Shown: positions 37,112 to 45,840 of the stretch, piece by piece
Position numbering within the stretch: the first letter of the stretch is position 1
Layout of the letters: each line of letters opens with the position of its first letter
Origin: Chitinimonas sp. BJYL2
GTDB lineage: Bacteria; Pseudomonadota; Gammaproteobacteria; Burkholderiales; Chitinimonadaceae
Direction: 5' to 3'
Assembly: GCF_027257935.1 (NCBI RefSeq)
Contig: NZ_JANZKW010000001.1
Span: 744,001 to 808,000, forward strand
Length of the DNA stretch: 64,000 bases
Notes under the pieces: generated by a model
What the model saw: the letters and a program-made list of their open reading frames with translations, nothing else
Databases searched by the model: none
What the model was told of the DNA's origin: nothing
Position numbers and translations under genes: made by a program

Positions 37112-39823
37112 TTACTTGAACGAGTAGTTCACGCTCGCGTAGTAAGTACGGCCACGCGGGTCGGTGTAAGTCGGGTCGTAAGTCGACAGGAAGTAGTACG
37201 ACTGGTTGCTGAACGGTGGCTCGATGTTGGCCAGGTTCAGAATACCGCCGCGTACGCTGAGCTTCTTGGTGAACTTGTAGCTGCCCGTCAGATCCCACAG
37301 CGAGTAAGCCTTGACCTTGCGCGGCTCGGTGCCCGGCAGGTAGCTGTCATCGGTGTGTGCCGAGAAGTACGAGTTGCCCAGGGTGGCGCTGAACGGACCA
37401 CGATCCCAGTCGAACGACAAACGATGACGCCAGCGCTGGATGGTCTGATCCTGCAGGAAGCGGCCAGCGTTCTCGAGGAAGGGCTCGGCCTCACCGAACT
37501 GGCGCTTGTACTCGATCACATAGGTGCCGCTCATTTGCACGCCGAAACGACCGGCATCCGTGCTGGGCGAGCGCCACTTGGCTTCCAGATCCAGGCCCGA
37601 GGTCTTCAGGCCGCCCTGGTTTTCCTTACGCAGGATCAGGGTCGGATAGTCGTCGATCGGGTCGCGCTTGATGTAATTGGCGTAGCGGTCTGCGTTTTCC
37701 AGAATGATCTTGCCGGAAAGATCGCTGATCACATCGGTCTTCTCGATGCGCCAGTAATCCAGGCTCACGCTGCCATTGCGGGTCGGTTCCAGCACGATAC
37801 CGGCCGAGAACTGCTTGCTCTTCTCGGGCTTGAGGTTCGGGTTGGAGAGCTTCTCGGTCGGGTACTGATCGAACGAGTCGTACACCGCGTCGTACAGGAA
37901 AGCCGGGCTGGTGCCGTAGGAGGCGGGGCGATACAGCTCGCTGAACGTCGGAGCGCGGAAGCCGGTGCCGGCCGAGGCGCGGACGAGCACCTTCTGGTTA
38001 GGCTGCCAGCGCAGGCCCAGCTTCGGATTCACCGAGTTGCCCACCTTCTCGTAGTGGTCGGCACGCAGGGCGGCCTGGATTTCCAGTGCCTTGCTGAACG
38101 GTGCGTTGATTTCGGTGTAGGCCGAAGCAATGTTGCGGCCGTAGCTGGTGGCAACCAGCTTGGGGCTGGTACCGCTGCCGTCGCGATCGCCACCGATGTT
38201 GTTGCTGACCAGCAGTTCGGAGGGAGTGAACTTCTGGGTTTCGCGGCGCAGTTCAGCACCAATCGCGATGCCGATGTCGCCACCTTCGAGCTGACCCAGC
38301 GAACCCGTCACCTTGCCGTCGATACCGGAGGTGGTGCCTTCGCTCTTGCGGGCGACATCATCCACGCGCAGGGAAGCAATCAGGGCCTGACTGCCGGCTG
38401 GCGAGGGGCCGAAGGGGTTGATCTGGCCGGCGCGCACGGCGGCGAGCAGTTCGTTGAACTTGAAGTAGCCGTTCACATAGCGGTCGGAGACCTTGTTGAG
38501 CGCGTGGCTGGCGCCCAGGGTGTAGTCCCACAGCGGGGAAATCTGACCGGAGGTGCCGATCACCAGGCGGTTGGCATCGCTGGTCACTTCATTGCTGCGG
38601 TTACCCAGTTCCGAAGCACGGAAGCGGACTTCGAAGGTGCTGGGGTGGGTTACCGGGCGCGGCAGGAAGCTGTTGATAGCGCTCCAGTTCACACCGCTCA
38701 GCGTGGTGGGGTTGGGCGAGAGCACGTACAGCGTCTCGGCACGCGCCATCATCAGTTCGGCAAACACTTGCTGGCCGTTGGCCAGTTGCGCCACACCACG
38801 GGTCAAGAACGAGGCCTTCTTGGCTTCCGGGTAGATCTCGGTGTCGGCCATGTAGTCGTAGCCGCAAGCCTGGCGACCGATCTGGGTCGGTGCATACACC
38901 GAAGCAGGGGGGTTACAGCCCGGTGCGAACAGGTTGATCGTACGCTCGGTGTAAGGCTGGCCATTGAAGGTGTAACCGGCGGCGTTGATGGCAGCCAGCT
39001 GGGCGCTGCGGGTGCTGCCCGAACTGGACAGACGGATATTGCCAGGATAGGGACGGCTGGAGAGGTAGTAAGGCACCGTCTCGGTCAGCGGGCGATCCTG
39101 GATGAACTGGCGCTGGGTGCTGCGCAGCGAGTCGAGTTGCTGCAGATCCAGCGAGGCAAACACGTTGTAACCATCGCTGTCCACATCGCCCATGCCACCG
39201 CTCATGGTCACGGTACGCTTGCCGGCACCACCTTCGTCGGTCTTGGCCACATAGGCACCGACGTCCACACCCTGGTAATCCTTGCGGGTGATGAAGTTGA
39301 TCACGCCACCGATGGCATCGGTACCGTAGATGGCCGAGGCGCCGTCCTTCAGCACTTCGACGCGCTGAATGGCACCGGCCGGGATAGTGTTCAGGTCAAC
39401 GCCAGCGCTGTCGCCCGGCGAAGCAAAGTTGGCCAGACGACGGCCGTTCAGCAGCACCAGCGTGCTGGAGACGCCCACGCCACGCAGGTTGGCACCGTTG
39501 AAGCCGCGCTGGCCACCGGTGTTGTCCGAGATGCTGGCGCCGTCGCCCAGGTTGGCCGAGCTGGCGCTGATGTTCTTGAGCAGTTCGGCGGCGGTGGTCA
39601 CGCCGGTCTTGTCGATATCTTCACGCTTGATGGTCTGCACCGGCAGCGCCGTCTCATTGGCAAGACGCTTGATGCTGGAACCGGTAATCTCGATCTTCTC
39701 GACCTTGGCCGGCGCCTCGTCGGCTGCGTATACCGAACCGGCGGCCATCAGGCTGGCTGCAATCGCGACGGCCTGCGCGCAAGGCCGAACCTGCCACACG
39801 TCTTTACGAATTCTGGTGTTCAT
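37112..39823 (-). CDS. TonB-dependent outer membrane receptor
   Basis: From the ATG at 39823 the product is 903 aa with a signal peptide ending near AGSVYAADE; the open extension to 40072 is unsupported. The plug domain (about 45-170) shows ALPVQTIKREDIDKTGVTT, FNGANLRGVGVSSTLVLLNG and VEVLKDGASAIYGTDAIGG. The barrel ends in YYASVNYSFK. Receptors with the plug stretch RGVGVSSTLVLLNGRRLA often take up peptides, glycans or other large nutrients rather than siderophores. The divergent secreted cyanophycinase suggests uptake of its dipeptide products, an inference from position only. Confidence 0.93.
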   Translation of the reverse strand: MNTRIRKDVWQVRPCAQAVAIAASLMAAGSVYAADEAPAKVEKIEITGSSIKRLANETALPVQTIKREDIDKTGVTTAAELLKNISASSANLGDGASISDNTGGQRGFNGANLRGVGVSSTLVLLNGRRLANFASPGDSAGVDLNTIPAGAIQRVEVLKDGASAIYGTDAIGGVINFITRKDYQGVDVGAYVAKTDEGGAGKRTVTMSGGMGDVDSDGYNVFASLDLQQLDSLRSTQRQFIQDRPLTETVPYYLSSRPYPGNIRLSSSGSTRSAQLAAINAAGYTFNGQPYTERTINLFAPGCNPPASVYAPTQIGRQACGYDYMADTEIYPEAKKASFLTRGVAQLANGQQVFAELMMARAETLYVLSPNPTTLSGVNWSAINSFLPRPVTHPSTFEVRFRASELGNRSNEVTSDANRLVIGTSGQISPLWDYTLGASHALNKVSDRYVNGYFKFNELLAAVRAGQINPFGPSPAGSQALIASLRVDDVARKSEGTTSGIDGKVTGSLGQLEGGDIGIAIGAELRRETQKFTPSELLVSNNIGGDRDGSGTSPKLVATSYGRNIASAYTEINAPFSKALEIQAALRADHYEKVGNSVNPKLGLRWQPNQKVLVRASAGTGFRAPTFSELYRPASYGTSPAFLYDAVYDSFDQYPTEKLSNPNLKPEKSKQFSAGIVLEPTRNGSVSLDYWRIEKTDVISDLSGKIILENADRYANYIKRDPIDDYPTLILRKENQGGLKTSGLDLEAKWRSPSTDAGRFGVQMSGTYVIEYKRQFGEAEPFLENAGRFLQDQTIQRWRHRLSFDWDRGPFSATLGNSYFSAHTDDSYLPGTEPRKVKAYSLWDLTGSYKFTKKLSVRGGILNLANIEPPFSNQSYYFLSTYDPTYTDPRGRTYYASVNYSFK

Positions 39824-40185
39824 TATTGCCCCTATCCATGTCACAAAGTTGACCTGCGTATGCTTGAAACTGTCAGCATGGAGCCGAGTGTAACGATGCT
39901 TGCCCGCGTAAAAAGTCCCCGATCTACACAGTTGCGCAATCTGACAAGTCAGTGTCGCAATAGCAGAAAATATTCGTCGCAGCACCCCGGTCACGGGGCT
40001 TTTCCGGTTGCAGACAGGCAACACCACCGGTTTGCCAGATCCGCACCAAGTACAGCAAGCTACGGATTCCACGGCACTTTTCGCGAAAGCGACATGGAGT
40101 TAAGCCCGTGGCAAATGCCTATTACACAGATGCGACGCTCATGCCATGATCGGCTGACCGAGTGTTCATGATTAAGGTAAGCGCG
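39824..40185. promoter_or_regulatory. Divergent promoter region, TonB receptor / cyanophycinase
   Basis: These 362 bp hold no gene. The palindrome CTGACAAGTCAG (39941-39952) lies inside a wider imperfect repeat whose outer arms are TTGCG (39932-39936) and CGCAA (39956-39960). It is 118 bp before the receptor and 234 bp before the cyanophycinase, so it could be an operator for the receptor gene. No confident -35/-10 pair was found for either direction. Confidence 0.4.
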
Positions 40186-41424
40186 ATGAAGTTAGTTTCC
40201 ATTTCCTCCCTGCTGCTGGCGGCTTCGCTGCTGACAGCGCCCGCCATGGCCAATGAGCAACGTGGCGAAGATGGTCAGGGCATTGCGGTGCCCATCGGTG
40301 GCGCGCTGCGCTACGACAATGAAGAGGTATGGGGCCGCCTGGTCGAGCTGGCGGGAGGCAAGGGCGCACGGTTTGCCGTGATCGCCGCGGCCGCCGCCAA
40401 TCCCGACAAGTCCGCCGACCTGATCATCCGCGCCCTGAATCGCCATGGCGCAGAGGCCAGCTATATCCGCATCGGCCCCAAGCTCAAGGATGTGGACAAC
40501 AAAGCGGCCGTACGCGACCCGGCCCTGATCAACCAGATCAAGAGCAGCGACGGGGTTTATTTCTCCGGCGGCGATCAATCGCGCATCACCTCGGTGCTGC
40601 TCGAGGCCGATGGCAAGCCCACCCCCTTGCTCAAGGCAATCTACGAGATGCAGCAGTCCGGTGGCGTGGTAGCGGGCAGCAGTGCAGGCGCAGCCATCAT
40701 GAGCGAGACGATGTTCCGCGACGCGGAAGACGTGCTCACCACCATGCGTGAGGGTGTGCGCGATGGCAAGGAACTGGATCGCGGCCTGGGTTTTGTGAAG
40801 GGTGGCGTATTCATCGACCAGCACTTCCTCAAGCGCGGTCGCTTTGGCCGCATGCTGCGCGCGATGCACGCCAAGGGCTTGAAGATGGGCGTCGGCGTGG
40901 ATGAAAACACCGCGACCATCTTCCGTGGCGATGAAGTCGAGGTGGTGGGTTACAAGGGTGCCTTGCTGATCGACCTGAGCGAAGCGGTCTCGGATACCAA
41001 GCGCAAGCCCTTCAATCTGCGCAACGCCAAGCTGACCTATCTGGATCATGGCGATCGCTACAACCTGAAAACACGCACGCTGATTCCCTCGGCCGAGAAA
41101 CTGAACGGCACGCGCATCGATCCGAATGCCAAGGAATTCTCGCCCTACTTCACCAAGCCCGCGTTCTTCCCGGATGTCCTGGGTGACACCACGGTGGTCA
41201 ACCTGATGTCGCGCCTGATCGACGGCAAGCAACGCGAGATCATCGGCCTCGCGTTCAGCCTGGATCGCAGCGACGGTTTCGAGTTCCGCTTCTACAAGGG
41301 CAAGGACAGTCTGGGCTACTTTACCGGTGCGTTCGGTGGCGAGGACTACACGGTCAGCAATGTGTATCTCGACGTCACACCGGTGCGCTTTGCCCAGCCC
41401 GTGTACGAGCGTCGCAGCGATTGA
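40186..41424 (+). CDS. cphE: Secreted cyanophycinase (peptidase family S51)
   Basis: From the ATG at 40186 the protein is 412 aa with a signal peptide (MKLVSISSLLLAASLLTAPA, cleavage near AMA). The nucleophile is S166 in VVAGSSAGAAIM, preceded by GVYFSGGDQSRITSVL, as in S51 cyanophycinases. Intracellular CphB enzymes are about 270 aa; the export signal and length match the extracellular CphE type. It would cleave the beta-Asp-Arg polymer cyanophycin from other cells into dipeptides. No cyanophycin synthetase or isoaspartyl dipeptidase is in the window. Confidence 0.9.
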   Translation: MKLVSISSLLLAASLLTAPAMANEQRGEDGQGIAVPIGGALRYDNEEVWGRLVELAGGKGARFAVIAAAAANPDKSADLIIRALNRHGAEASYIRIGPKLKDVDNKAAVRDPALINQIKSSDGVYFSGGDQSRITSVLLEADGKPTPLLKAIYEMQQSGGVVAGSSAGAAIMSETMFRDAEDVLTTMREGVRDGKELDRGLGFVKGGVFIDQHFLKRGRFGRMLRAMHAKGLKMGVGVDENTATIFRGDEVEVVGYKGALLIDLSEAVSDTKRKPFNLRNAKLTYLDHGDRYNLKTRTLIPSAEKLNGTRIDPNAKEFSPYFTKPAFFPDVLGDTTVVNLMSRLIDGKQREIIGLAFSLDRSDGFEFRFYKGKDSLGYFTGAFGGEDYTVSNVYLDVTPVRFAQPVYERRSD

Positions 41425-41441
41425 TCGCTGCCTGCATCAGC

Positions 41442-41473
41442 AAAAAGGGCCGGTGTGCGCACCGGCCCTTTTT
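41442..41473 (+). terminator. Terminator of the cyanophycinase gene
   Basis: Perfect 14-bp arms (41442-41455 and 41460-41473) with core GGGCCGGTG/CACCGGCCC and a 4-nt loop end in T5, starting 17 bp after the stop codon. Confidence 0.9.
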
Positions 41474-41524
41474 CATGGTTATTTGCCGTAGCCGCCATAA
41501 ACGAAACGGTAAGAAATAGCGGAC

Positions 41525-41560
41525 AAAAAAATCCCGCCAGCCCAGAGGGCAAAGGCGGGA
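41525..41560 (-). terminator. Terminator of the gabT-gabD operon
   Basis: TCCCGCC (41532-41538) pairs with GGCGGGA (41554-41560), with an inner GCCC/GGGC stem. Read on the minus strand the hairpin is followed by U7 (41525-41531), 118 bp beyond the gabD stop. Confidence 0.85.
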
Positions 41561-41677
41561 AGAGGAGGAGGAACTGGTTCACATCCACGTTACTGATGCG
41601 ATTACGTTCATACTATGCCCAAAACCGGAATACCGCAATAAGGTCCACCTGTACAGCGTGGACCGTATTTGCTGCGC

Positions 41678-43132
41678 TTACATGCCGGCCAAGGCGACGT
41701 ATTTGATCTCGAGATAATCCTCAATGCCATGGCGCGAACCTTCGCGGCCCAGGCCCGAATGCTTGACGCCGCCGAACGGGGCGACCTCGTTCGAAATCAG
41801 GCCGGAATTGACACCCACCATGCCGTATTCGAGCGCTTCGGAAACACGGAAGGCGCGCGCCAAGTCCTTGGTGTAGAAGTAGGAGGCCAGGCCAAACTCG
41901 GTGTCGTTGGCCATCTGGATCACTTCGGCCTCGGTCTCGAACTTGAACACGGGTGCCAGCGGGCCGAAGGTTTCTTCGCGCGCCACCTTCATGGCCGAGG
42001 TCACGCCGGTAATGATGGTCGGCTCGAAGAAGCTGTGGCCCAGCGCATGGCGCTTGCCGCCCAGCACCAGCTTGCCGCCCTTTTCCAGCGCATCGGCGAT
42101 GTGCTCTTCGACCTTCTCCACGGCCTTCTCGTCAATCATCGGGCCTGTGGTGATGCCGGGCTCCAGACCATTGCCGATAGTGAGCTTGGCCACGGCTTCG
42201 GCCAGCTTGGCAGCGAACTGGTCGTACACGCCGGCCTGCACGTAGAGACGGTTGGCACACACGCAGGTCTGGCCGGCATTGCGGTACTTGGACGCAATTG
42301 CGCCTTGTACGGCGGCATCCAGATCAGCGTCGTCGAACACGATGAACGGTGCGTTACCACCCAGTTCCAGCGAAATCTTCTTCAGCGTGGGGGCGCAGTT
42401 GGCGTACAGCTCGCGGCCGATTTCGGTCGAGCCGGTGAAGCTCAGCTTGCGCACAGTGTCGTTGGCGGTCATTTCGCCTGCGATCTCGCGTGCCGAACCG
42501 GTCACGACGCTGAACAGGCCTGCTGGCAGGCCAGCGCGCTCGGCCAGCACGGCGAGGGCCAAGGCAGAGAACGGTGTCTGGCTGGCGGGCTTGAGCACCT
42601 GAGCACAGCCTGCGGCGAGCGCCGGGCCGGCCTTGCGCGTGATCATGGCATTGGGGAAATTCCACGGCGTGATCGCCGCGGTAACGCCGATGGGCTGCTT
42701 GAGCACCATCAGGCGGCGATCATTGGCCACGGTGGGGATCATCTCGCCGTATACGCGCTTGGCTTCTTCGGCAAACCATTCGATGAAGGACGCGCCATAG
42801 GCGATTTCACCCTTGGCCTCGGCCAGCGGCTTGCCTTGTTCGGCAGTCAGGATGACGGCCAGATCGTCCTGGTTTTCCATCATCAGGTTGAACCACTTGC
42901 GCAGCACGGCTGCACGTTCCTTGGCGGTCTTGTTTTGCCAAGCCGGCATGGCACGGGCCGCGGCTTCGATCGCGCGGCGTGTCTCAGTGGCGCCCATCTT
43001 GGGCACAGTGCCGAGGATTTCGCCGGTAGCCGGATTATTCACGGCAATGGTGGCGCCGTTATCGGCGTTCAGCCATTGGCCATCAATGTAAGCCTGTTGC
43101 TTGAACAGGCTGGGGTCTTTGAGATTCAGCAT
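41678..43132 (-). CDS. gabD: Succinate-semialdehyde dehydrogenase
   Basis: This 484-aa NAD(P)-dependent aldehyde dehydrogenase oxidises succinate semialdehyde to succinate. The cofactor region ITPWNFPNAMITRKAGPALA, the general-base glutamate in LELGGNAPFIVFDDAD and the nucleophile in NAGQTCVCANRLYVQ are intact; the close Cys pair in CVC is typical of GabD. GGAG lies 8 nt before the ATG. It follows gabT by 60 bp and completes the GABA shunt. Confidence 0.95.
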   Translation of the reverse strand: MLNLKDPSLFKQQAYIDGQWLNADNGATIAVNNPATGEILGTVPKMGATETRRAIEAAARAMPAWQNKTAKERAAVLRKWFNLMMENQDDLAVILTAEQGKPLAEAKGEIAYGASFIEWFAEEAKRVYGEMIPTVANDRRLMVLKQPIGVTAAITPWNFPNAMITRKAGPALAAGCAQVLKPASQTPFSALALAVLAERAGLPAGLFSVVTGSAREIAGEMTANDTVRKLSFTGSTEIGRELYANCAPTLKKISLELGGNAPFIVFDDADLDAAVQGAIASKYRNAGQTCVCANRLYVQAGVYDQFAAKLAEAVAKLTIGNGLEPGITTGPMIDEKAVEKVEEHIADALEKGGKLVLGGKRHALGHSFFEPTIITGVTSAMKVAREETFGPLAPVFKFETEAEVIQMANDTEFGLASYFYTKDLARAFRVSEALEYGMVGVNSGLISNEVAPFGGVKHSGLGREGSRHGIEDYLEIKYVALAGM

Positions 43133-43150
43133 GGTGTTGCTCCAAGGGAA

Positions 43151-43173
43151 AACGGGCGGTTGATCCGCCCGTT
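43151..43173 (-). repeat. Hairpin between gabT and gabD
   Basis: AACGGGCGG (43151-43159) and CCGCCCGTT (43165-43173) form a perfect 9-bp stem with a 5-nt loop. On the minus strand it is followed by a short U4 run, so it may partly terminate transcription or protect the gabT mRNA end and lower gabD expression. Confidence 0.6.
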
Positions 43174-43192
43174 GTCAGCAAGTACCGCCTGC

Positions 43193-44455
43193 TCAGGCCT
43201 TCATGGCGGCTTCGAGGATGGTCAGTGCTTCGGCGAACTGGTCGTCCGGAATCGTCAGCGGGGCCAGGAAACGGATCACGTTGCTGTAGACGCCGCAGGT
43301 CAACAGGATCAGGCCGCGCTTCATCGCCTCGGTCTGCACCTTCTTGGCGAAGTCGGCATCGGGTTCGCTGGAGCCAGCTTTGTTGAATTCCACGGCGACC
43401 ATAAAGCCCAGACCGCGCACATCGGCGATCTGTGGCACGGCACCCTTGAGGCTGTTGAGTTTGTCCATCAGCGCCTTGCCGAGCTTTTCGGCGCGGGCAT
43501 TGAGCTGCTCGGCTTCGATCACGTCGATCACGGCCAGCGCTGCTGCCACAGCCAGCGGGCTACCGGCATAGGTACCACCGAGACCGCCGGGGGCCGGCGC
43601 ATCCATCAGCTCGGCGCGACCGGTCACGGCCGATAGCGGGAAGCCGCCGGCCAGGCTCTTGGCCATGGTCATCAGGTCGGCCTTGACCTCATGATGGTCC
43701 ATCGCAAAGGTTTTGCCGGTACGACCAAAGCCGGTCTGGATTTCATCGGCAATCAGCAAGATGCCGTGTTCGTCACACAGCTTGCGCAGACCGACCATCA
43801 ACTCCTTGGGCGCCACATAGAAGCCCCCCTCACCCTGCACGGGTTCGAGGATGAAGGCTGCGACACGCTTGGGATCGATGTCCGACTTGAACAGGTGCTG
43901 CACATACTTGAGTGTATCCGCCACCGAGACGCCCAGTGCGGGGAACGGGGCGTGGAAGACATCGGCAGGCATCGGGCCAAAGTTGAGCTTGTAGGGGTTG
44001 ACCTTGCCGGTCAGCGCCATGCCCATCATGGTGCGGCCATGGAAAGCGCCCGAGAAGGCGATGATGCCGCTGCGGCCGGTGGCGGCGCGGGCGATCTTGA
44101 CGGCGTTCTCGACGGCTTCGGCACCGGTGGTGAAGAAGGCGGTCTTCTTGGGGCCGGCAATCGGCACGATCTGGTTCAGCTTTTCGGCCAGCTGCACATA
44201 GCCTTCATAGGGCACAACCTGGTAGCAGGTGTGGCTGAAGGCATCGAGCTGGGCCTTCACGGCTTCGACCACCTTGGGGTGGCGGTGGCCGGTATTGAGC
44301 ACGGCAATACCCGAGGCAAAGTCGATGAACTGGCGGCCTTCGGCATCAGTCAGGGTGGCGTTGTCAGCCTGGACAGCGAAGAAATCGCCCAGCACACCAA
44401 CGCCGCGCGGCGTGGCGGCAAGGCGACGGGCATGAAGATCGGCATTCTTGGACAT
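43193..44455 (-). CDS. gabT: 4-aminobutyrate aminotransferase
   Basis: This 420-aa PLP enzyme moves the amino group of GABA to 2-oxoglutarate. Class III aminotransferase features include FTTGAEAVENAVKIAR, AFSGAFHGRTMMGMAL, the PLP-contacting LIADEIQTGFGRTGK and the Schiff-base lysine in MTMAKSLAGGFPL. It is the first gene of gabT-gabD. A complex inverted repeat 52-82 bp before the ATG is a candidate operator. 5-aminovalerate or other omega-amino acids could also be substrates. Confidence 0.95.
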   Translation of the reverse strand: MSKNADLHARRLAATPRGVGVLGDFFAVQADNATLTDAEGRQFIDFASGIAVLNTGHRHPKVVEAVKAQLDAFSHTCYQVVPYEGYVQLAEKLNQIVPIAGPKKTAFFTTGAEAVENAVKIARAATGRSGIIAFSGAFHGRTMMGMALTGKVNPYKLNFGPMPADVFHAPFPALGVSVADTLKYVQHLFKSDIDPKRVAAFILEPVQGEGGFYVAPKELMVGLRKLCDEHGILLIADEIQTGFGRTGKTFAMDHHEVKADLMTMAKSLAGGFPLSAVTGRAELMDAPAPGGLGGTYAGSPLAVAAALAVIDVIEAEQLNARAEKLGKALMDKLNSLKGAVPQIADVRGLGFMVAVEFNKAGSSEPDADFAKKVQTEAMKRGLILLTCGVYSNVIRFLAPLTIPDDQFAEALTILEAAMKA

Positions 44456-44506
44456 GGTCTCAACCTCGGGCAGCTAGCAGGGAATAGAGCCGGAATTTAA
44501 TCACAA

Positions 44507-44537
44507 GTGGTGAATAAATTCACCACTAGCGGTGAAT
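44507..44537. promoter_or_regulatory. Triple half-site operator candidate upstream of gabT
   Basis: GTGGTGAAT (44507-44515) and ATTCACCAC (44518-44526) are 9-bp inverted arms with an AA centre. A third half-site, GGTGAAT (44531-44537), repeats the first GGTGAAT 22 bp on, about two helical turns. The set lies upstream of gabT in the 120-bp gap to the binding-protein gene. The cognate regulator is not in the window. Confidence 0.6.
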
Positions 44538-44575
44538 TTACGCATCGTTGCGCTGCAGCACACCCGCCGATCGGC

Positions 44576-45727
44576 TCAGCGCCCGGCCATGATTGCGGGG
44601 TAATCCTGGGCCCAGCGGCTGTAAGGAACGCAGCGCGTCTGGGTAGCGCATCGCGTTTGTGGTGTCTTCCAGAATCGGATCTGGTTCATGCGGGCAAAAC
44701 CGTTGGTAGCGCAGAATCGTGTGCCGGCCGGCGCCGGGGTATCGCAAGCCGAAGGGACGGCCGGATTGGACCCGAACCACTCGGCCAAGGCCGATTGCAG
44801 CACGGGATTGAGCGAGTACTCCATCCACTTGTAGGCACACACGGGATGCCGGGCCGTGGCATGCAGCATGGTGGTGTCGGCCCAGCCCGTAGCACCCTCG
44901 CGCGGAATGACGCCCGCCACCGGCACACCCTGTGCCTTGAGGGCATTGATCTGGAAACCCCAAGCGCTGGCGGCAACGACGCTACCGCGTCTGAAATCGT
45001 TGATCTGCTGATTCACATCATGCCAATAGCGCTGCACCAGCGGCTTCTGGGCACGCAGTAGCGCCAGGGTAGCTGCATATTGCGCCTCGTTGAGCTCATA
45101 CGGATCGCGTATGCCCAGCGCTGGCTGCTGGTGCATGAGGTAGAGCGCGGCATCGGCGATCGCGATCGGGGCATCATAGGCCTGTATCCGTCCCTTGCTT
45201 GCCTTGCCGTCGGGGAATGTCTGTGCCTCGAAAACCACCCGCCAGCTATCAGGCGGGCTGGAAAACACCCGCGTGTTATAGGCCAGGAAGTTGGCGCCCC
45301 ACTGATAGGGCACGCCGTAATGCCGGCCATCCACCACATGCCAGGGGGCCTTCTGCAAACGCGGGTCTACCGTGGCGTAGGCGGGAATCAGCTTGAGATT
45401 CAAGGGCTGGACCTTGCGGGCTAGAATCAGCCGCAAGCTGGCATCGCCCGAGGCAGTGACCAGATCATGCTCTCCCTTGTTCATCAGGGCGATCATGGCG
45501 TCGGAGGTCGCTGCCGTGGTGATGCTGACCTTGCAGCCGGTATCCCGCTCGAAGGCACTGAGCCAGTCATAGCGTTTATCGCTGTCGCCCCGCTCCAGAT
45601 AACCGGGCCAGGCGATCACCTTGAGTCGCCCCTCGCCGGGCCCAAGCGCCTGTAGCGGCACGGCCAGGGTTGAAGTCGCCGTCACGCAGGTCGCAAAGAC
45701 AAACAGGCACGAATGGCGTTGGGGCAT
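44576..45727 (-). CDS. PotD-like periplasmic substrate-binding protein
   Basis: From the ATG at 45727 (AGAGGA just upstream) the protein is 383 aa with a signal peptide over about residues 1-25. The mature part follows the PotD/PotF family: LKVIAWPGYLERG, ERDTGCKVSITTAATSDAM, HYGVPYQWGANFLAYNTRVF and a late VCAYKWMEYSLNP block. Family members bind putrescine, spermidine or related amines. No permease or ATPase gene adjoins it. Its place upstream of gabT suggests a ligand feeding that pathway, such as putrescine or GABA, but this is inference. Confidence 0.88.
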   Translation of the reverse strand: MPQRHSCLFVFATCVTATSTLAVPLQALGPGEGRLKVIAWPGYLERGDSDKRYDWLSAFERDTGCKVSITTAATSDAMIALMNKGEHDLVTASGDASLRLILARKVQPLNLKLIPAYATVDPRLQKAPWHVVDGRHYGVPYQWGANFLAYNTRVFSSPPDSWRVVFEAQTFPDGKASKGRIQAYDAPIAIADAALYLMHQQPALGIRDPYELNEAQYAATLALLRAQKPLVQRYWHDVNQQINDFRRGSVVAASAWGFQINALKAQGVPVAGVIPREGATGWADTTMLHATARHPVCAYKWMEYSLNPVLQSALAEWFGSNPAVPSACDTPAPAGTRFCATNGFARMNQIRFWKTPQTRCATQTRCVPYSRWAQDYPAIMAGR

Positions 45728-45840
45728 GGCGTCCTCTATCCCGCCGCGGACCATCCACGCGGCATCAAGGCGTTATAGCAAAACCGACCCGAAACGGGGT
45801 GGCGAGGATACGGCCGGCATGTCAGCGCGCGGGTCGGCTC

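Noticed and set aside
37091-40171. A 1026-aa plus-strand open frame antisense to the TonB receptor
   Set aside because: It mirrors the receptor gene across its whole length. The receptor has a signal peptide and plug/barrel motifs; the antisense translation has no recognisable motif. GC-rich codon bias keeps such frames open.
44510-44523. ArgR box upstream of gabT
   Set aside because: TGAAT and ATTCA are present but only 2 bp separate them; an ARG box has four, and the GG/CC flanks and third half-site do not fit.
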